Source: Polyangia bacterium
GTDB lineage: Bacteria; Myxococcota_A; Polyangia; Fen-1088
Direction of reading: 5' to 3'
Assembly: GCA_036268875.1 (NCBI GenBank)
Contig: DATATI010000078.1
Span: 1-40,006 of the forward strand
Length of the DNA: 40,006 nt
In this document: piece by piece, positions 15,324 through 23,724 of the stretch
How the letters are laid out: every line of letters begins with the position of its first letter
Numbering within the stretch: position 1 is the stretch's first letter
Notes under the pieces: model-generated
What the model saw: only the letters and a program-made list of their open reading frames with translations
The model's database searches: none
Told to the model about the DNA's origin: nothing
Made by a program: the position numbers and the translations under genes

Positions 15324-16252
15324 CACTCGCGCCCCAGAACCACGTCCATGCCTTCGTAGGCGCCAACGACGTTGATCGCCACGCCGATGCGGGCGACGGC
15401 GGCGCGCGTGTCGGCGACGATGGCGTCGACCTCGGCGTCGGAGCGCTCGGGCGCGTGGTGGAACAAGGCCAGCTGGCGCGCGCCCGCCTCGCGACACACC
15501 TCCAGCGCGTCCGCCGGACGCGAGTGTCCATAGTGCGGAATGCGCTGGTAGTCCTCGGGCGTGAACATAGTGTCGTAGATGACCAGGTCGGCGCCCTCGC
15601 ACAGGCGCACCACGCGATCGCGCATCAGGATCAAGCGATCGCGATCGGCCTTGGGCAGCTGCGCGCCCGACGACGGCGGGCTGGCGATGAATTGATCCTC
15701 GAACAAGATGTCGGCGAAGGGCGCGGTGTCCGAGACATAGACGACGCTGGCCCCGTCGGCGTCCAACCGATACGCCGTGGCGATGTACGGATGGTTGAGG
15801 CGCGCGCAGGACACCTTGATGTCTTCGATGGCGAACTCGGCTGAATCGTGCAGCTCACGGAAGGTGATGCTGGCCTTGGTCTCGTCGAAGGGCACGGGAA
15901 AATACGGGACGTCGGTCTGCGAGGCGAAGACCGCGCGCAGGTGCACGTCGTCGCGTTTGCGCGCGTACACGGACAACTTGCTGCCCGGGTGATAGAGCGG
16001 CGAAAAAAACGGCAGCCCCTGGATGTGGTCCCAGTGGGTGTGGCTGATCAGCAAATGCACGTCGGCGCGGCCGCCGCTGTCCGATTGGGTGATCTCTTTT
16101 CCCAGGCGGCGGATGCCGGTGCCGGCGTCGACCACCACCCGCGTCCCCGCCGCCGAGCGAACCTCGACGCAGGAGGTGTTGCCTCCATAGCGTTCAGTCT
16201 TGAGCCCGGGGACCGGCAGAGAACCCCGCACACCCCAGAATCGAATCCTCAT
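15323..16252 (-). CDS. MBL-fold metallohydrolase (paralogue 1 of tandem pair)
   Basis: 309 residues, ATG at 16252. MRIRFWGVRGSLPVPG, GGNTSCVEV, VDAGTGIRRLG, metal motif H71-x-H73-x-D75-H76 (ISHTHWDHIQGLPFF), further ligand candidates in RLNHPYIATAY, VYVSDTAP and LALFHHAPERSD. Same class II phosphodiesterase-like MBL family as its downstream neighbour, with an insertion around residues 185-205 (FEDQFIASPPSSGAQLPK) that the paralogue lacks. Cytosolic hydrolase of unknown substrate; cyclic nucleotides or tRNA/RNA 3' ends are possibilities from family knowledge. First gene of a two-gene operon; no clear promoter was pinned down in the 300-base region upstream. Confidence 0.85.
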   Translation of the reverse strand: MRIRFWGVRGSLPVPGLKTERYGGNTSCVEVRSAAGTRVVVDAGTGIRRLGKEITQSDSGGRADVHLLISHTHWDHIQGLPFFSPLYHPGSKLSVYARKRDDVHLRAVFASQTDVPYFPVPFDETKASITFRELHDSAEFAIEDIKVSCARLNHPYIATAYRLDADGASVVYVSDTAPFADILFEDQFIASPPSSGAQLPKADRDRLILMRDRVVRLCEGADLVIYDTMFTPEDYQRIPHYGHSRPADALEVCREAGARQLALFHHAPERSDAEVDAIVADTRAAVARIGVAINVVGAYEGMDVVLGRE

Positions 16253-16494
16253 CGGCTGTCGTCAGCAGGAAGGGAGCGACCGCCGACCGACCTACGGCAG
16301 CGCGGGAACATCCCACGACAATAACACAATCGGCCGTCGCCGACGGACCGGCCAGCCGTCGCCCCACTGGGCAAAATCCCAGCGTTCGGGTTTCAGTTTC
16401 GAAACCGGTGACCAGAGACCCCGGGGAAAGGGCGGTGGCGGCGACAGGCGCGACGAAAGCCCGGACCGGTGAAGGGGGAAACGAACCAAATAGG
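16253..16494. other. Intergenic region upstream of MBL operon
   Basis: About 240 bases between the MBL operon start and the large inverted repeat. No gene or RNA recognised. It presumably contains the MBL promoter; the AT-rich spot ACAATAACACAATC (16318-16331) is the best candidate area, without a clear -35/-10 pair. Confidence 0.4.
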
Positions 16495-16546
16495 TGCCGG
16501 GCCAACCTGCCGCCCCCAGGGGGTGGGAGGACAGATTGGCCCGGCA
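16495..16546 (-). terminator. Large inverted repeat, probable terminator of the HK-like gene
   Basis: TGCCGGGCCAA (16495-16505) pairs perfectly with TTGGCCCGGCA (16536-16546). The 30-base interior can also pair (CCCCCAGGGGG, 16514-16524 region, plus flanking GG/CC), giving a ~50-base stem. It begins 8 bases after the stop of the minus-strand HK-like gene. There is no strong T-run on either strand, so it may be a hairpin terminator of weak type, a Rho-site barrier or a repeat element. Confidence 0.55.
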
Positions 16547-16553
16547 TTCGGAA

Positions 16554-17240
16554 TCACTGAAATCGAAAGACGAACGCCGGCCGCGGGGGCAGCCGTTCCA
16601 GCGTGCACCCGACGCGGGCGGCGAGGAACGTCGCCAGGAGCACCCGCCAGGACGTGGGCGGCGGCGACGAGGCAGAGCTTTCCACCTCGATGACCAGCGA
16701 CCCGCGTTCGGCCTGCACGTTGATGCGAATCTGCGGCGGCACCACCGGCACCAGACCGGGGACCCGCCGGCGAAAATCCGACGACCGCGCCAGGTCGGAC
16801 AGTAACGCGGCCAGCGCGCATTCGACCGCCGTGCCCACGTTCTTCACCGCCGCCGGGCGCGACTTTTTCACCGTGATATTCACGCCCCCCAGCGTCGGGG
16901 CGGCCATGGCCAGCGCCCGTTCGATCACCACGTCGACCTCGCACAAAAGCTGGTCGCCGTCCTTCATCGCGCTGTCCAGCGCGCCCAGCAGACCATTGAC
17001 GCTTTGGACGCTTCCTTCCATGTCGTCCAGCGTCTCGGCCATGTCGGCGGCCAACGTGGCAGGCAACCCGGACCGCAGTTCGGTGGTCCCTGCCAGAAGC
17101 AACGTCAGATGGTTTCGAAACTCGTGGACCACACCGTTCCAAACAGCGGCGAACCGCACCGGATCCTGGCTGTCCGTGCCCAGATGTTCAGCCCCAACCA
17201 CCGTCTTCATCACCGTTTTCAACAGGACGTCGTCCCTCAC
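16554..17240 (-). CDS. Degenerate histidine-kinase-like protein
   Basis: 228 residues. Residues ~30-100 look like a DHp (HisKA) dimerisation hairpin with an H-box-like motif VVHEFRNHLTLLLAG (H39, alternative H44). The remaining ~120 residues occupy the place of the HATPase domain (VIERALAMAAPTLGGVNITV, VECALAALLSD, GSLVIEVESS, VLLATFLAARVG) but I see no clear N-box Asn, DxGxG or G2 glycines. It may therefore be a histidine phosphotransferase-like or catalytically inactive sensor; this is inference. GTG start at 17240, with an alternative ATG at 17210. No membrane segment or input domain. A sigma54-type promoter candidate lies directly upstream (17253-17268) and a large hairpin follows. Confidence 0.65.
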   Translation of the reverse strand: MRDDVLLKTVMKTVVGAEHLGTDSQDPVRFAAVWNGVVHEFRNHLTLLLAGTTELRSGLPATLAADMAETLDDMEGSVQSVNGLLGALDSAMKDGDQLLCEVDVVIERALAMAAPTLGGVNITVKKSRPAAVKNVGTAVECALAALLSDLARSSDFRRRVPGLVPVVPPQIRINVQAERGSLVIEVESSASSPPPTSWRVLLATFLAARVGCTLERLPPRPAFVFRFQ

Positions 17241-17252
17241 GGGCCGGGCTTC

Positions 17253-17268
17253 TACAATTTGTGTGCCA
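17253..17268 (-). promoter_or_regulatory. Sigma54 (-24/-12) promoter candidate
   Basis: Minus-strand TGGCAC-ACAAA-TTGTA: the -24 box is perfect and the -12 box is TTGT instead of TTGC, with correct spacing. Predicted start is near 17243, just before the GTG at 17240, so translation from ATG 17210 may be more realistic if this promoter is used. A sigma54 activator is encoded 4.7 kb away. Confidence 0.4.
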
Positions 17269-17368
17269 CTGTGAGCGACCCCACCCCTCCGGGTGCAAGG
17301 GTGCGCGAGCTCGTCGCCGACGCGGCTGCACTAGCCGCCGCCAAGCACATCAGGGTAGAAACGGCGCC

Positions 17369-17863
17369 GTGAAACGGATCGGCCTTGCTTTGATGGTGCT
17401 GGGACTCTGCGCGCTGGCGGCCAGCGCCGGTTGTGCCCGCAAGGTGGGCGACGGCTGCACCACCAGCACCGACTGCGATCCCAACGGCAACCGCGTCTGC
17501 GATCTGTCGCAGCCGGGCGGCTACTGCACCATCGACGGCTGCGACAACACGTCCTGCCCGACCGATTCGGTCTGCATTCGCACCTTCCCGCAGTCGTACC
17601 TGACCAAGCCCTGCAACCCGCAGTGCGAGGACACCGACTGCGCCGCCGGCCGCGCCAATGACTGCACCGACGACGAACTCTGTATCGCCTCGGGCGTGTG
17701 CGCGCGCCAGGCCTTCGAGCGCCGCTATTGCGCCGCCACCTGCAGCACCAACAGCGACTGCCGCGGCGGCTATGAATGCACGGTGGGCGGCACGCACGGC
17801 AACTTCCCGCTGCTGTCGTCGCCGACCGCCACTGCCCATTTTTGCACGCAACTCGCCGATTGA
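17369..17863 (+). CDS. Cys-rich lipoprotein
   Basis: 164 residues from the GTG at 17369 (the frame extends upstream but that part is Arg-rich and lacks a site). Signal MKRIGLALMVLGLCALAASAGC; Cys22 is the likely lipidated residue. The mature 142 residues contain 18 further cysteines in a loosely repeated pattern (C-x5-C-x7-C, DCDPNGNRVCD, CDNTSCPTDSVC, CSTNSDCRGGYEC), as in myxobacterial Cys-rich surface proteins with EGF/knottin-like disulfide modules. Likely periplasmic or cell-surface; function unknown. It ends 20 bases before the DppB-type permease gene, so co-transcription with the permease pair is plausible. Confidence 0.78.
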   Translation: MKRIGLALMVLGLCALAASAGCARKVGDGCTTSTDCDPNGNRVCDLSQPGGYCTIDGCDNTSCPTDSVCIRTFPQSYLTKPCNPQCEDTDCAAGRANDCTDDELCIASGVCARQAFERRYCAATCSTNSDCRGGYECTVGGTHGNFPLLSSPTATAHFCTQLAD

Positions 17864-17883
17864 CCGTGCGACGCTAACACCGC

Positions 17884-18822
17884 ATGGCGGGCTTCCTGTC
17901 TTTCGTCGCGCGGCGGGGATTGGGAGCCGTCGCCGCGGTGGTGCTGGTGTCGCTGGCGGTGTTCGCCATGCGCCACGCCGTGCCCGGCGATCCCGTCGAC
18001 GCCATGCTGGGCGAGCAAGCCACCGACGCCGATCGCGACGCCCTGCGCGCTTGCCTGGATCTGGACAAAGGCATCGGGGGCCAGCTGCGCGCGTTCGCCC
18101 ATGACGTGTTTTCCGGCACGCTGGGGATCTCGTGCAACGATCGCCGGTCGACGGTGGCGTCGCTGATCGCCGCCGCCTACCCGCGCACCATCGAGCTGGC
18201 CCTGGCCGCCGTGGCGCTGGCGCTGGTGCTGGCGGTGCCGCTGGGCACCCTGGCGTCGCTGCGTCCGGGATCGTGGCTGGACAGCGCGGTGATGGGAACG
18301 GCGCTGGCCGGGATCTCCGTGCCGGCGATGTGGCTGGGGCCTTTGCTGCTGGCGTTTTTCTACGTGCGCCTGGGCTGGCTGCCCGGGCCGGCCGATCCAC
18401 CGTCCGCGGCAGGCGCGTTGATCTTGCCGGCGTTCACCCTGGCCAGCCACCTGGCGGCCATGCTGGCGCGCATGACCCGCTCGTCGTTGCTGGAAGTGAG
18501 CGGCGAGGACTTCATGCGCACCGCCCGTTCGAAAGGTCTGTCGCGCTGGGCGGCCCTGCGCCGGCACGCGCTGCCGAACGCGCTGCTGCCGGTGGTGACG
18601 GTGGCGGGCATTCAGCTGGGCGCGCTTTTGGCCGGCGCCATCATCACCGAGAAGATCTTCGCCCGGCCCGGCTTGGGCACCCTGCTGCTGGACGCGATCA
18701 GCGTGCGCGACTGGAAGGTGGTGCAAGGCGTGGTGCTGGTGATCGCGGTTTCGTACGTGCTGATCAACGTGCTGGTCGACGTGATGTACGCGCTTTTGGA
18801 TCCGCGGATCAGGCTGCGATAG
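17884..18822 (+). CDS. ABC transporter permease, DppB/OppB family
   Basis: 312 residues with six predicted membrane helices. N-terminal helix in FVARRGLGAVAAVVLVSLAV, then a periplasmic loop containing the family-typical PGDPVDAMLG, and the cytoplasmic EAA-type loop EDFMRTARSKGLSRWAALRR followed by HALPNALLPVV. The C-terminal segment LINVLVDVMYALLDPRIRLR is the classic DppB end. It forms the inner-membrane channel of a peptide/nickel-type ABC importer together with the DppC-type product downstream (8-base gap). No ATPase or substrate-binding gene is in the window, so the partners lie elsewhere. Substrate not predictable. ATG at 17884. Confidence 0.92.
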   Translation: MAGFLSFVARRGLGAVAAVVLVSLAVFAMRHAVPGDPVDAMLGEQATDADRDALRACLDLDKGIGGQLRAFAHDVFSGTLGISCNDRRSTVASLIAAAYPRTIELALAAVALALVLAVPLGTLASLRPGSWLDSAVMGTALAGISVPAMWLGPLLLAFFYVRLGWLPGPADPPSAAGALILPAFTLASHLAAMLARMTRSSLLEVSGEDFMRTARSKGLSRWAALRRHALPNALLPVVTVAGIQLGALLAGAIITEKIFARPGLGTLLLDAISVRDWKVVQGVVLVIAVSYVLINVLVDVMYALLDPRIRLR

Positions 18823-18830
18823 GCGATGAC

Positions 18831-19649
18831 GTGAAAAGACCAGGGACCATCGTCGGCGCATCGTTGTTCGGGCTGTTTCTGCTGGCGGCGTTGCTGGGTC
18901 CGCTGCTGGCCCCGCAGTCACCGCTGGCGCAGAACCTGGACACGCTGTTGGCCCCGCCCAGCGGCGCCCACTGGCTGGGTACCGACGAAAACGGCGGCGA
19001 TCTGCTGTCGATGGTACTGTTCGGCGCGCGCAAGGCGCTGCTCATCGCCGGGTCGACGGTGGGCATCTCGTTCGTCGTCGGGACCATCGTGGGGGCGCTG
19101 GCCGGCACGGTGGGCGGCTGGCTCGACGAGGCGTTGATGCGGCTGGTGGACGTGCTGCTGTCGTTTCCCGGGATCTTGCTCAACCTGGCGATCGTCGCCC
19201 TGTCACGCCAGCCGTCGACGGGGTTCATGGTCTTCGCGCTGACGGTGAACGGCTGGGTCGGTTACGCGCGCGTGGCCCGCGGGCAGACGCTGGCCGTGCG
19301 CGAGCGCGAGTACGTGCAAGCGGCGTGGGCCTCGGGCGCTGGCCTTGCCCGCGTGCTGCGCCGGCACGTCATCCCGTCGATCCTGGGGCCGCTGATTGTT
19401 CAGGCGACGTTCGGTTTCGGCGGCGTCATTCTGGTCGAGGCCAGCTTGAGCTTCTTGGGCCTGGGTCCGGCGCTGCCCTACACCTGGGGCGCGCTGCTCT
19501 CGCAAGGCACGACGTATCTGTGGCGGTCGATGCGCCTGGCGGCGGTGCCGGGCGGCGCCATCGCGGTGGTGGTGCTGGGTTGCAACCTCCTCGGCGATGG
19601 CTTGCGCGACTGGCTGGATCCGCGCCGACGATCGGACGTCGGCCCGTGA
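18831..19649 (+). CDS. ABC transporter permease, DppC/OppC family
   Basis: 272 residues from the GTG at 18831, right after the DppB-type stop; longer upstream frames overlap that gene and are not coding. Six membrane helices; N-terminal [20 protein letters not shown], then the family motif [20 protein letters not shown], the EAA loop [20 protein letters not shown] with RRHVIPSI, and the C-terminal [18 protein letters not shown]. Partner of the preceding permease in a peptide/nickel-type importer. It converges with the pirin gene, 36 bases apart. Confidence 0.93.
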   Translation: MKRPGTIVGASLFGLFLLAALLGPLLAPQSPLAQNLDTLLAPPSGAHWLGTDENGGDLLSMVLFGARKALLIAGSTVGISFVVGTIVGALAGTVGGWLDEALMRLVDVLLSFPGILLNLAIVALSRQPSTGFMVFALTVNGWVGYARVARGQTLAVREREYVQAAWASGAGLARVLRRHVIPSILGPLIVQATFGFGGVILVEASLSFLGLGPALPYTWGALLSQGTTYLWRSMRLAAVPGGAIAVVVLGCNLLGDGLRDWLDPRRRSDVGP

Positions 19650-19685
19650 GCGGACGTCGATCGAGCGAGCGAGCGGGACGCCGCT

Positions 19686-20708
19686 TTACCCGCGGGCGCG
19701 TTCGACCCGACCGTCGGCGTGTTTGGCGAAGCGGCCCTCGCGCGCGGCGTGCACCGGATCGTCGCTGGGCCAAGGCCAGCCACCGAACTGCGTGCGCTGA
19801 TAATCGCTGAAGGCCTGCTGGATCTCGGCGCGGGTGTTCATCACGAACGGCCCATACTGCACCACCGGCTCGCCGATCGGGCGGCCCTGCAGCAGCAACA
19901 GCTCGACCGGATCGTCGCCGGCCTGCAAGGTCACGGCAGCGTCGGCGCGCAAGCGCGCGCTGTGCGACGGCGGAATGGAATGGCCATCCACCTGCAGCGC
20001 GCCGCCGCGGAAGAAATACAGCATGCGGTTCGATCCTCGCGTCGCTGCCGGCAGCGCGAACGTCGCGCCCGGGTCCATCTTCAACGTCCAGATGCTGACG
20101 TCGCTCTCCGCCCGCGCCGCCCACGAATTCGGCGGCGCAGCCAGCGGTTTGGTGGCGCCCAGGTGGCCGGCGACGACGGTGACGTGCGTGTTCTTGCCGG
20201 CGGCGTCTTTGTGTTCGTGGTGAGGGACCTCGTCCTTCCAGAACATCGAGAAATACGGGTCGACCATCTTGTCGCGCGCCGGAAGGTTGAGCCAGATCTG
20301 GAACAGCTCCAGCGGATTGGGGCCGCCGTCGTCGAGCAGCGGGAACATCTCGGCGTGGACGATGCCTTTGCCGGCGGTCAGCCACTGCACGTCGCCGCGT
20401 CCATAGCGAGCGGTGGCCCCCAGCGAATCCGAATGGTCGATGAAACCCTGGCGCGCGATGGTGACGGTTTCAAACCCGCGGTGCGGGTGCTGCGGAAAGC
20501 CGGGGATGGTCTGGCCGTGGTACATGCGCCAGCCATCAATGCCTTCAAAATCCATCCCCAGGTTTCGCCCGGTCAGCGACGCCGCCGGTCCCATGCGCCC
20601 GTTGCCGACGGGATAGTGGTCATCGTGGTAGGCGCAGAACAAAAACGGATCCAGCGTCTCCCACGGGAAGCCGAGGGGTTTCACTTTCAGGACAACGTCG
20701 TCGCTCAT
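19686..20708 (-). CDS. Pirin family protein
   Basis: 340 residues, bicupin. The N-terminal cupin has the metal set H74, H76 ([14 protein letters not shown]) and H118, E120 ([12 protein letters not shown]), equivalent to the Fe ligands of human pirin and YhhW. C-terminal cupin around residues 190-290. Bacterial pirins are cytosolic iron proteins; some have quercetin 2,3-dioxygenase activity, others modulate enzymes or stress responses. It is ~50 residues longer than typical at the C-terminus ([18 protein letters not shown]), a tail also seen in some pirins from memory. ATG at 20708. The SDR gene on the same strand ends 41 bases upstream, so it could be the last gene of the catabolic operon. 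Confidence 0.92.
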   Translation of the reverse strand: MSDDVVLKVKPLGFPWETLDPFLFCAYHDDHYPVGNGRMGPAASLTGRNLGMDFEGIDGWRMYHGQTIPGFPQHPHRGFETVTIARQGFIDHSDSLGATARYGRGDVQWLTAGKGIVHAEMFPLLDDGGPNPLELFQIWLNLPARDKMVDPYFSMFWKDEVPHHEHKDAAGKNTHVTVVAGHLGATKPLAAPPNSWAARAESDVSIWTLKMDPGATFALPAATRGSNRMLYFFRGGALQVDGHSIPPSHSARLRADAAVTLQAGDDPVELLLLQGRPIGEPVVQYGPFVMNTRAEIQQAFSDYQRTQFGGWPWPSDDPVHAAREGRFAKHADGRVERARG

Positions 20709-20749
20709 GATGGTCGCTCTTTCGTCGCCAAGAAGCAGACAGCGTCCGG

Positions 20750-21520
20750 CTACGTTACCAGCACGCCGCCGTCGATGGGATAGGCAGCGCCGGTGACGAA
20801 CGACGCCTCGTCGGAGCAGAGATAAAGGGCCAGCGCCGCCACCTCTTCCGGTCTGCCCATACGCCCGACCGGTTGGTACTGGTGCAGCTTTGCCAGCATC
20901 TCGGCTTCGTGTCCGGGATAGCTCTTGGCGACGAAGCCATCCACGAATGGAGTATGGATGCGCGCCGGGCAGATACAGTTACAGCGAATACCCTTCTTCA
21001 TGTAATCGATAGCGATCGAATACGTCATGGTCAGGATGGCGCCTTTCGTTACCGAATAGGCGAAGCGCTCGGGGATGCCGATCAACGCCGCGATCGAGGC
21101 CATATTCAAGATCACGCCCCCGCCACGCGGGAGCATGCGCGCCACGGCGGCCTGGGCGCACAGGTACGCGCCCTTGATGTTCACCCGACACACCCGATCG
21201 AAATCAACCTCGCTGGTGGTTTCCAGAGTGCCGACCTGGGCGATGCCGGCGTTGTTCACCAGGATGTTCACCGGGCCGTGAGCGTCTTCGGCGGCGGCGA
21301 AGGCGGCCTTGACCGCCGCCGCGTCGGCGACGTCGCACGGAAGCGCCAGCGCGACCCCGCCCGCGGCGCCAATTTGCGCGGCAGTTTCGCGCGCTGGTTC
21401 CGCTTGTAGGTCCAGGATGGCCACGCGCGCGCCTTGACGGGCAAACAGCATACTCACCGCCTGGCCGATCCCAGAGCCGCCACCGGTGATGATCGCCGCC
21501 TTGCCTTTCAGATCAAACAC
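20750..21520 (-). CDS. SDR-family dehydrogenase (possible 2-keto-3-deoxy-L-fuconate dehydrogenase)
   Basis: 256 residues from the GTG at 21520, which overlaps the LarA-like stop by 8 bases; the frame continues upstream only through that gene. Classical SDR: TGGGSGIG (12-19), D37 after the second strand (AILDLQ) suggesting NAD preference, NNAG (89-92), N114, S142, Y155 and K159 (YSVTK), and a C-terminal YPIDGGVLVT. Location next to an FAH-family 2,4-diketo-3-deoxy-L-fuconate-hydrolase-like gene suggests oxidation of a 2-keto-3-deoxy sugar acid at C4, as in the Xanthomonas L-fucose pathway. That role is inference; other polyol/ketoacyl substrates are possible. Confidence 0.88.
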   Translation of the reverse strand: MFDLKGKAAIITGGGSGIGQAVSMLFARQGARVAILDLQAEPARETAAQIGAAGGVALALPCDVADAAAVKAAFAAAEDAHGPVNILVNNAGIAQVGTLETTSEVDFDRVCRVNIKGAYLCAQAAVARMLPRGGGVILNMASIAALIGIPERFAYSVTKGAILTMTYSIAIDYMKKGIRCNCICPARIHTPFVDGFVAKSYPGHEAEMLAKLHQYQPVGRMGRPEEVAALALYLCSDEASFVTGAAYPIDGGVLVT

Positions 21521-22832
21521 CGGTCGTCGCCCTTTCGTTTTCGTCTGCGCCCGCGCCGTCGCGAAGGTACGGGATGGTTTGCGGGCCTTCCGGCAACACC
21601 GCAATCGGCACGTCGCCGCCGCGCCGACCCAGCTCGTCGCGAATGCGCGCCGAGACGTCGCCGACCGGTTCCAGGTGCGCGCGACGCACCTCCGCCGGTG
21701 ACAACTCGCTGTAAAGACCGACCCGCGCTTTCAGCGCGACGATGGCCAGCAACTGCGCCTCCCATTGATCGAACATCGAAAAGCCCGGCGCCGTGATGGT
21801 GTGCAGCAGCGCGCGCGGCGAGGCGTGGTCGAAAAGCAACTGCTTGAAGTTGCCGTGGCTGGGAAACCCATCGTTGCAACGGGAAGCCGACAATATGAAT
21901 CCGCCCGGAGCCACGATCTGCATCGCCGCGTGCATGCCCTTCACGGTTTGATAAAGGTTCTGATCCAGCGGATAGCCTGCGTTGGTGGTGACGACGATGG
22001 GATACGGTTTGTCGCACGCCACCATCGCCGTCTCTTTCGCGAAGGCACAACCGGCGGTGTGGGCCGGCAGCACGTCGCCGCAAAAAAATCGGGTGATCTG
22101 CCGCCGGCTGTTCAGGGTGACGTTGACCAAAAAATCGACCGGCAACAGCGCGCCGTTGTGGCGAATCTGTTCTTGCGTCGGGTTGCCGTCCAGCACGCCC
22201 CAGGTGCTGCGCGGATGGCCGATGGTCTTGGCACCGTGATAACGCATGATCGACGCGATGTCGGCGATGGCGGGAAAGATGCCTTTGAAGCCGCCGGAAA
22301 AACCAGCCATGAAGTGCGGTTCGATGAAACCCAAGGCGATGCGCCGATCGGCGCGCACATAGTCAGCGGCCAGGAAAACTGGCTGGCCATCGGCGGTTTT
22401 CCCCACCGGCAGCAGCGTCGCCGCATCGTGGGCGTTGTGATTGATCACCCGATAGCGGGCCAATATGTCGGCGCCCACCATGCTGGCCAGTTCACCGGGC
22501 GTGTTCCCGCGGTGCGACCCGGTGCCATTGACGATGACGATGCGCTCGGGCGCCACCTGCGAAAGTTCGGCGAACAGCCAGCGCAGCAGACGATCGGTGG
22601 GCAGCGGGCGCGTGATGTCCGGGATGACCACGGCGACGGTTTCGTCTGCCCCGATGCGATCGCGCAGCGGGCGACCAGCGCCGCCTGCGCCCAGCGGCTG
22701 GCGCACCGCCGCGGTGAAGGCCGCCGCTTCGTCGGGCAGCCCATCGACGAACGTCGGCTCGATGATCCGCGTGCCGGCGGACGGCAGGTCGACGTCCAGG
22801 CCGTCGCGTCCGTACTGCAGGTGGACGCGCAT
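21513..22832 (-). CDS. larA: LarA-family nickel-pincer racemase/epimerase (lactate racemase-like)
   Basis: 439 residues. Active-site set matching Lactobacillus LarA at almost the same numbering: R75 in DITRP, H107 (GTGSHRGNTPGE), H173 (EPHFMAGFSGG), K183 (GGFKGIFP) for the covalent nickel-pincer nucleotide, and H199 (MRYHG). LarA interconverts L- and D-lactate by hydride transfer; related members act on other 2-hydroxyacids. Cofactor makers LarB/LarC/LarE are not in the window and must be encoded elsewhere. It sits between the FAH hydrolase (1-base gap) and the SDR gene (overlap), divergent from glcDEF, consistent with lactate handling. The exact hydroxyacid is inferred. Confidence 0.88.
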   Translation of the reverse strand: MRVHLQYGRDGLDVDLPSAGTRIIEPTFVDGLPDEAAAFTAAVRQPLGAGGAGRPLRDRIGADETVAVVIPDITRPLPTDRLLRWLFAELSQVAPERIVIVNGTGSHRGNTPGELASMVGADILARYRVINHNAHDAATLLPVGKTADGQPVFLAADYVRADRRIALGFIEPHFMAGFSGGFKGIFPAIADIASIMRYHGAKTIGHPRSTWGVLDGNPTQEQIRHNGALLPVDFLVNVTLNSRRQITRFFCGDVLPAHTAGCAFAKETAMVACDKPYPIVVTTNAGYPLDQNLYQTVKGMHAAMQIVAPGGFILSASRCNDGFPSHGNFKQLLFDHASPRALLHTITAPGFSMFDQWEAQLLAIVALKARVGLYSELSPAEVRRAHLEPVGDVSARIRDELGRRGGDVPIAVLPEGPQTIPYLRDGAGADENERATTGV

Positions 22833-22833
22833 G

Positions 22834-23694
22834 CTAGCGGCCGATGCTGGGCGCCACCGCTCGCTGCCGAGAATGCCCGAGGCCCTCGATGCCCAGCTCG
22901 ACGATGTCGCCGGCGTTCAAAAATTGCGGCGGCTTGGCGAAGGCGCCCACGCCGGGCGGCGTGCCCGTGCTGATGAGATCGCCCGGCAACAGCGTCATGA
23001 ACTCACTGATATAGCTGACCAGCGTCGGCACGTCGAAGATCATGTCCGCCGTGCTGCCGTTCTGTTTGCTGACGCCGTTGACCTTCAGCCACATCTTCAA
23101 ATTCGCCGTGTCGACCGTGTCGGCCGTGGCGATGAACGGGCCCACCGGCGCGAAGGTGTCACAGCCTTTTCCCTTGTCCCACTGTCCGCCGCGCTCCATC
23201 TGATATTCGCGCTCGGAGTAATCGTTGATCAGCACGTAACCGGCCACGTGCGACAGCGCCTCCGCCTTGCTGACGTAGGCCGCCTTCTTGCCGATCACCA
23301 CGCCCAACTCGACTTCCCAATCGGTCTTCTTCGAACCGCGCGGCAACAACAGATCGTCGTTCGGCCCGCAGTACGCCGTGGTGGCCTTCAAGAACAGCAC
23401 CGGCTCTTTCGGCGGATCGACGCCTTGCTCGCGCGCGTGTTCGTGGTAGTTCAAACCGACGCAGATGATCTTGCTGGGGCGGCCGGCGGCCGGCCCCCAG
23501 CGCACGTCATTACCGACGCGCGGCGCGCTGGCGCCGTTCTTTTCCATCCAGGCGTGCAGCCGCAAAAGACCGTCGCCGCCGAAGAATGCCTCGTCATAGT
23601 CCTGCCCGAAAGCAGAGACATCCACCAGCGCGCCGTCGTCGGCAATCACGCCCGGCTTCTCTTTCCCTGGCATACCAAACCGAAAGAGCTTCAT
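22834..23694 (-). CDS. FAH-family hydrolase (2,4-diketo-3-deoxy-L-fuconate hydrolase-like)
   Basis: 286 residues from the ATG at 23694 (MKLFRFGMPGKEKPGV, the usual start of this subfamily; a frame 27 bases longer exists). Fumarylacetoacetate-hydrolase fold: ICVGLNYHEHA (78-87), metal ligands E127 and E129 in DWEVELGVVIG and D158 in INDYSER, then RGGQWDKGKGCDTFAPVGP and ISTGTPPGVG. These segments closely resemble 2,4-diketo-3-deoxy-L-fuconate hydrolases and ureidoglycolate-lyase-annotated relatives. The fuconate enzyme cleaves its substrate to pyruvate and L-lactate. First gene of the minus-strand operon (FAH, larA, SDR), divergent from glcD. Cytosolic, Mg/Mn-dependent by family. Confidence 0.9.
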   Translation of the reverse strand: MKLFRFGMPGKEKPGVIADDGALVDVSAFGQDYDEAFFGGDGLLRLHAWMEKNGASAPRVGNDVRWGPAAGRPSKIICVGLNYHEHAREQGVDPPKEPVLFLKATTAYCGPNDDLLLPRGSKKTDWEVELGVVIGKKAAYVSKAEALSHVAGYVLINDYSEREYQMERGGQWDKGKGCDTFAPVGPFIATADTVDTANLKMWLKVNGVSKQNGSTADMIFDVPTLVSYISEFMTLLPGDLISTGTPPGVGAFAKPPQFLNAGDIVELGIEGLGHSRQRAVAPSIGR

Positions 23695-23724
23695 GCTCTG
23701 TGCATTAGTTCGTTCAGGCATTCA

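Noticed and set aside
17252-18400. Long open frame on the minus strand across the lipoprotein and DppB genes
   Set aside because: Arg/Pro/Ala-rich translation without motifs; a GC-skew shadow of two well-supported plus-strand genes.
18132-18830. In-frame extension upstream of the DppC-type gene
   Set aside because: It overlaps the DppB-type gene in another frame and has no membrane or EAA features; the GTG at 18831 gives the normal DppC N-terminus.
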